Part shown: positions 5,024 through 6,769 of the stretch, one piece after another
Position numbering within the stretch: the stretch's first letter is position 1
How the letters are laid out: each line of letters begins with the position of its first letter
DNA from: Alphaproteobacteria bacterium UBA3650
GTDB taxonomy: Bacteria; Pseudomonadota; Alphaproteobacteria; CAAHEQ01; UBA3637
Length of the DNA stretch: 6,769 bases
Assembly: GCA_002373815.1 (NCBI GenBank)
Contig: DFKH01000114.1
Span: 1-6,769 of the forward strand
Direction: 5' to 3'
Notes under the pieces: generated by a model
The model's database searches: none
Told to the model about the DNA's origin: nothing
Seen by the model: the letters and a program-made list of their open reading frames with translations, nothing else
Program-made: the position numbers and the translations under genes

Positions 5024-6637
5024 TTAATGTTTTTTTTTTCTCCCAAACAAACTGTTATATATTGATTCTGTCATTGTATCAACTATTTCATCAAAAGGTG
5101 CGGAATCACCTATCTGTTTTCCAAATGGCTCTTCCCCTTGTGCTGATTCATCATCCCATTCTCTTGCACCGTTGATTGCAACTTCTTTGTTAGGAGGCGT
5201 TGTCATTGGCTTTTTGCGATAGGCAGGATGTTTTCCAAAATCATTTAACTTATCCTCATCCATTCTATTGCCTGTTGTGTGTTTGCTTTCATATTCAAAA
5301 TAAACCTCATCGTCATCATCATCGTCAAACTTGTTCCAATCGTTTTGCCAGTTTTCCAAACCCCTCATGCCATCTTTACCATATCTCTTAAGAGAAGGCA
5401 TATCCACGTTGTCTGTGCCATATTCGTTATCCAAGTCAATCTCATAAACGTCTTCATCAGAATCATCGGTATCATCGGCATCACCACCGAAATCTTTTTT
5501 TGCGACATCAGGGAACGGATAATCACTAAAATCATCATCTGGCATTCCGGCTGCGTTATCGGAACTTACATTGCTTTCATTGACCTTATCGTCAAAAGGT
5601 GCGGAATCGCCAACCTCATTTGTGCCTGGTGTTGGGGAATTTTGGTCATTCGGGTGGTCATAAACGACAGATTCACCTTCGTGTATTGGCTCAGTAGGTG
5701 CTTCAGTCTGATTACTTTTTTCACCAAGTTCATCAACAAACGGTTCTGATGAGCCAATTTCCGTACCGCTTGACTTATCCATGTAATCTTTATTGTCATT
5801 CCAAGCAAGAACTTGCTCTTCGGTGAGTTTTAACCTGATTTTGTGCCCGTTGTTCTCATTAACACGCACAACCTTTCCTCCGCTTGGCTTTTTGTCAGCT
5901 ACGCTGTTATCTGGAACATATTGTGCCTTTTCAGTATAGGTGGCATCAGTATTAACGACAGGCTTTTTGTCTGAACCCATCTCTTTATTTGTCACCTCGC
6001 CATCTTTTTCAAATGGTGTTCCGACCTTTACGTGGTCTGTTTCCTGCTTTTTAAAGTCTTTTTCACCTTCGGCAACCGCAGTGTCTGTGAACGGAGAATT
6101 AACCTTCTCATCACTCGGGTTCTTAGCCGGTGCTTCTGGAAGAGTGTGTTCTGAAGGAACTTTTCCGACAGATTGTTCCTCATTCAGGCGAATGTGCTCA
6201 ACATTCTCGTTGATTTCTTTGAAACGGTTGATTTCATTACGCATGCTTTCTGTGATTTTAGTTTCCCATTCAGGCTTAACCACAGGTGCCTCGATTGCTA
6301 CTTTTTGTGATTTGCTGACACATTCATTAATAGACATCAATTTCAAATCAAGGGCATTCGATGCTTTTGCATAAGAACTATATTCATTCTCTTTACGATT
6401 GTTAAAACCGCCAATATAATTGAAATCTTCTGCAAGAACCTCAGTGTCTTTTTCCGGTGCTTCCATAATATAGAATTTTGCGGCTTCACGTACAATACCA
6501 TATGTTTTTCCATTTGCCGCTTTTCTCTTAAACTCAACAATAGGCTTTGAAGACTTGGCAGTTTCTTCATTTTTGCCATAATTGATGAGATGCTGCATTG
6601 TCGCAATTTGTTCTTCTGCTGATTGTTTTCTAATCAT
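5024..6637 (-). CDS. Hypothetical acidic phage protein, 537 aa, with repeated Pro-Phe motifs
   Basis: No family is recognised. The only ordered-looking parts are an N-terminal helix (1-20) followed by a strand-rich unit at 33-60 (VEFKRKA...KTYGIVREAAKFYIME), and a short helical stretch at 128-146. The rest is polar, acidic and probably disordered, with Asp-rich tracts at 366-405 and a D6-E run at 438-444. A Pro-Phe motif recurs at 182-183, 208-209, 299-300, 348-349, 374-375, 504-505 and 514-515, twice as GDSAPFD. A segment at 267-280 (IRLKLTEEQVLAWN) resembles the N-terminal signature of the 102- and 106-aa proteins. RKKPMTTPP (474-482) matches the tail of the 206-aa protein. The C-terminus ends in a helix and RKKKH. 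It is the first gene of the leftward cluster. A scaffold, core or virion-tether role is inference. Confidence 0.9.
   Translation of the reverse strand: MIRKQSAEEQIATMQHLINYGKNEETAKSSKPIVEFKRKAANGKTYGIVREAAKFYIMEAPEKDTEVLAEDFNYIGGFNNRKENEYSSYAKASNALDLKLMSINECVSKSQKVAIEAPVVKPEWETKITESMRNEINRFKEINENVEHIRLNEEQSVGKVPSEHTLPEAPAKNPSDEKVNSPFTDTAVAEGEKDFKKQETDHVKVGTPFEKDGEVTNKEMGSDKKPVVNTDATYTEKAQYVPDNSVADKKPSGGKVVRVNENNGHKIRLKLTEEQVLAWNDNKDYMDKSSGTEIGSSEPFVDELGEKSNQTEAPTEPIHEGESVVYDHPNDQNSPTPGTNEVGDSAPFDDKVNESNVSSDNAAGMPDDDFSDYPFPDVAKKDFGGDADDTDDSDEDVYEIDLDNEYGTDNVDMPSLKRYGKDGMRGLENWQNDWNKFDDDDDDEVYFEYESKHTTGNRMDEDKLNDFGKHPAYRKKPMTTPPNKEVAINGAREWDDESAQGEEPFGKQIGDSAPFDEIVDTMTESIYNSLFGRKKKH
5091..5110. 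repeat. 20-bp direct repeat, copy 1 (encodes GDSAPFD)
   Basis: This 20-base stretch matches 5592-5611 at 19 of 20 positions. Both copies lie in the same frame of the 537-aa gene and encode the GDSAPFD motif, 167 residues apart. Near-identity at the DNA level, including synonymous positions, suggests recent duplication or gene conversion rather than convergence of the peptide alone. Confidence 0.8.
5308..5326. repeat. CAT/CGT trinucleotide repeat encoding the Asp run
   Basis: Six to seven tandem TCA/TCG-type triplets on the plus strand encode the D438-D443-E444 acidic run of the 537-aa protein on the minus strand. Such tracts can change length by replication slippage without breaking the frame. 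Confidence 0.6.
5592..5611. repeat. 20-bp direct repeat, copy 2 (encodes GDSAPFD)
   Basis: Partner of the copy at 5091-5110, with one mismatch (G for A at 5609). It encodes residues 343-349 of the 537-aa protein. Confidence 0.8.
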
Positions 6638-6769
6638 GATTATTTTAATATTTTAACTTAAGTTATTTTTTAGGTCACTATATAAGGCTTGGCATGAATG
6701 TGCTCTTTGATACCCGACAAGTGCCGATATGTGTGATACAGTACAATACATACTGATTTTAAATATAAA
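6638..6769 (-). promoter_or_regulatory. Leader region of the 537-aa gene, promoter not identified
   Basis: This 132-base non-coding stretch precedes the first gene of the leftward cluster. A 12-bp perfect palindrome (TAACTTAAGTTA, 6654-6665) lies 16 bases upstream of the ATG and could be an operator. A TATA-like stretch is seen at 6679-6685, but no convincing -35 partner, Bacteroides-type TAnnTTTG box or T4-type late promoter could be placed. The assignment as a regulatory region rests on position only. Confidence 0.3.

Noticed and set aside
5279..5749. 156-aa plus-strand frame rich in Ile, Val and Phe
   Set aside because: It is an antisense shadow of the acidic 537-aa gene; Asp codons read backwards give Ile and Val, which mimics a membrane protein.
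6653..6769. Minus-strand frame open from the right edge, ending at TAA 6653-6655
   Set aside because: The product is short and Cys/His/Ser-rich with no recognisable pattern, and it could be chance or the tail of a gene beyond the window. Not supported as a gene.
6665..6769. Search for a tRNA or other structured RNA in the right-hand leader
   Set aside because: Only 4- to 5-bp complementary segments such as GGCA/TGCC were seen, and no cloverleaf could be formed.

Overview
The window looks like part of a tailed-phage (or prophage) genome, from the packaging and virion-assembly region. The anchor is a large terminase subunit of the T4 gp17 type, with ATPase and nuclease motifs all visible. All convincing genes lie on the minus strand, so transcription runs from right to left. 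The DNA is AT-rich. None of the six intact starts has a clear Shine-Dalgarno sequence; their leaders are A/T-rich instead. All six intact genes end in TAA. Together this fits a phage of a Bacteroidota host, but the host assignment is inference and no host gene is present.

Layout in the direction of transcription: (1) 6637-5024, an acidic 537-aa protein with repeated Pro-Phe motifs; (2) 4982-4362, a 206-aa acidic Gln/Asn/Met-rich protein that shares a short basic motif with the first; (3) a strong intrinsic terminator at 4311-4350; (4) 4230-3922, a 102-aa protein; (5) 3901-2765, a 378-aa protein of unknown role; (6) 2741-2456, a 94-aa gene broken by one extra A in an A8 run, encoding two tandem DNA-binding-like repeats of the sort attached to phage homing endonucleases; (7) 2445-553, the terminase; (8) 482-162, a 106-aa helical protein; (9) a probable terminator at 66-96 with further hairpins beside it.

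The terminase packages DNA into the prohead. The unassigned neighbours probably encode virion, scaffold or assembly proteins, judging only by position and composition; none is recognised by fold. Two cross-links between genes stand out. The 106-aa and 102-aa proteins start with the same amphipathic signature although the rest of each is unrelated. The 537-aa and 206-aa proteins share an RKKP(M/F)T(T/S)P motif near their C-termini. These look like short targeting or docking signals in a common assembly pathway.

The most concrete discovery is the hidden frameshifted gene just upstream of the terminase. Its reading frame is restored exactly by removing one base, and its two repeats then align without gaps.
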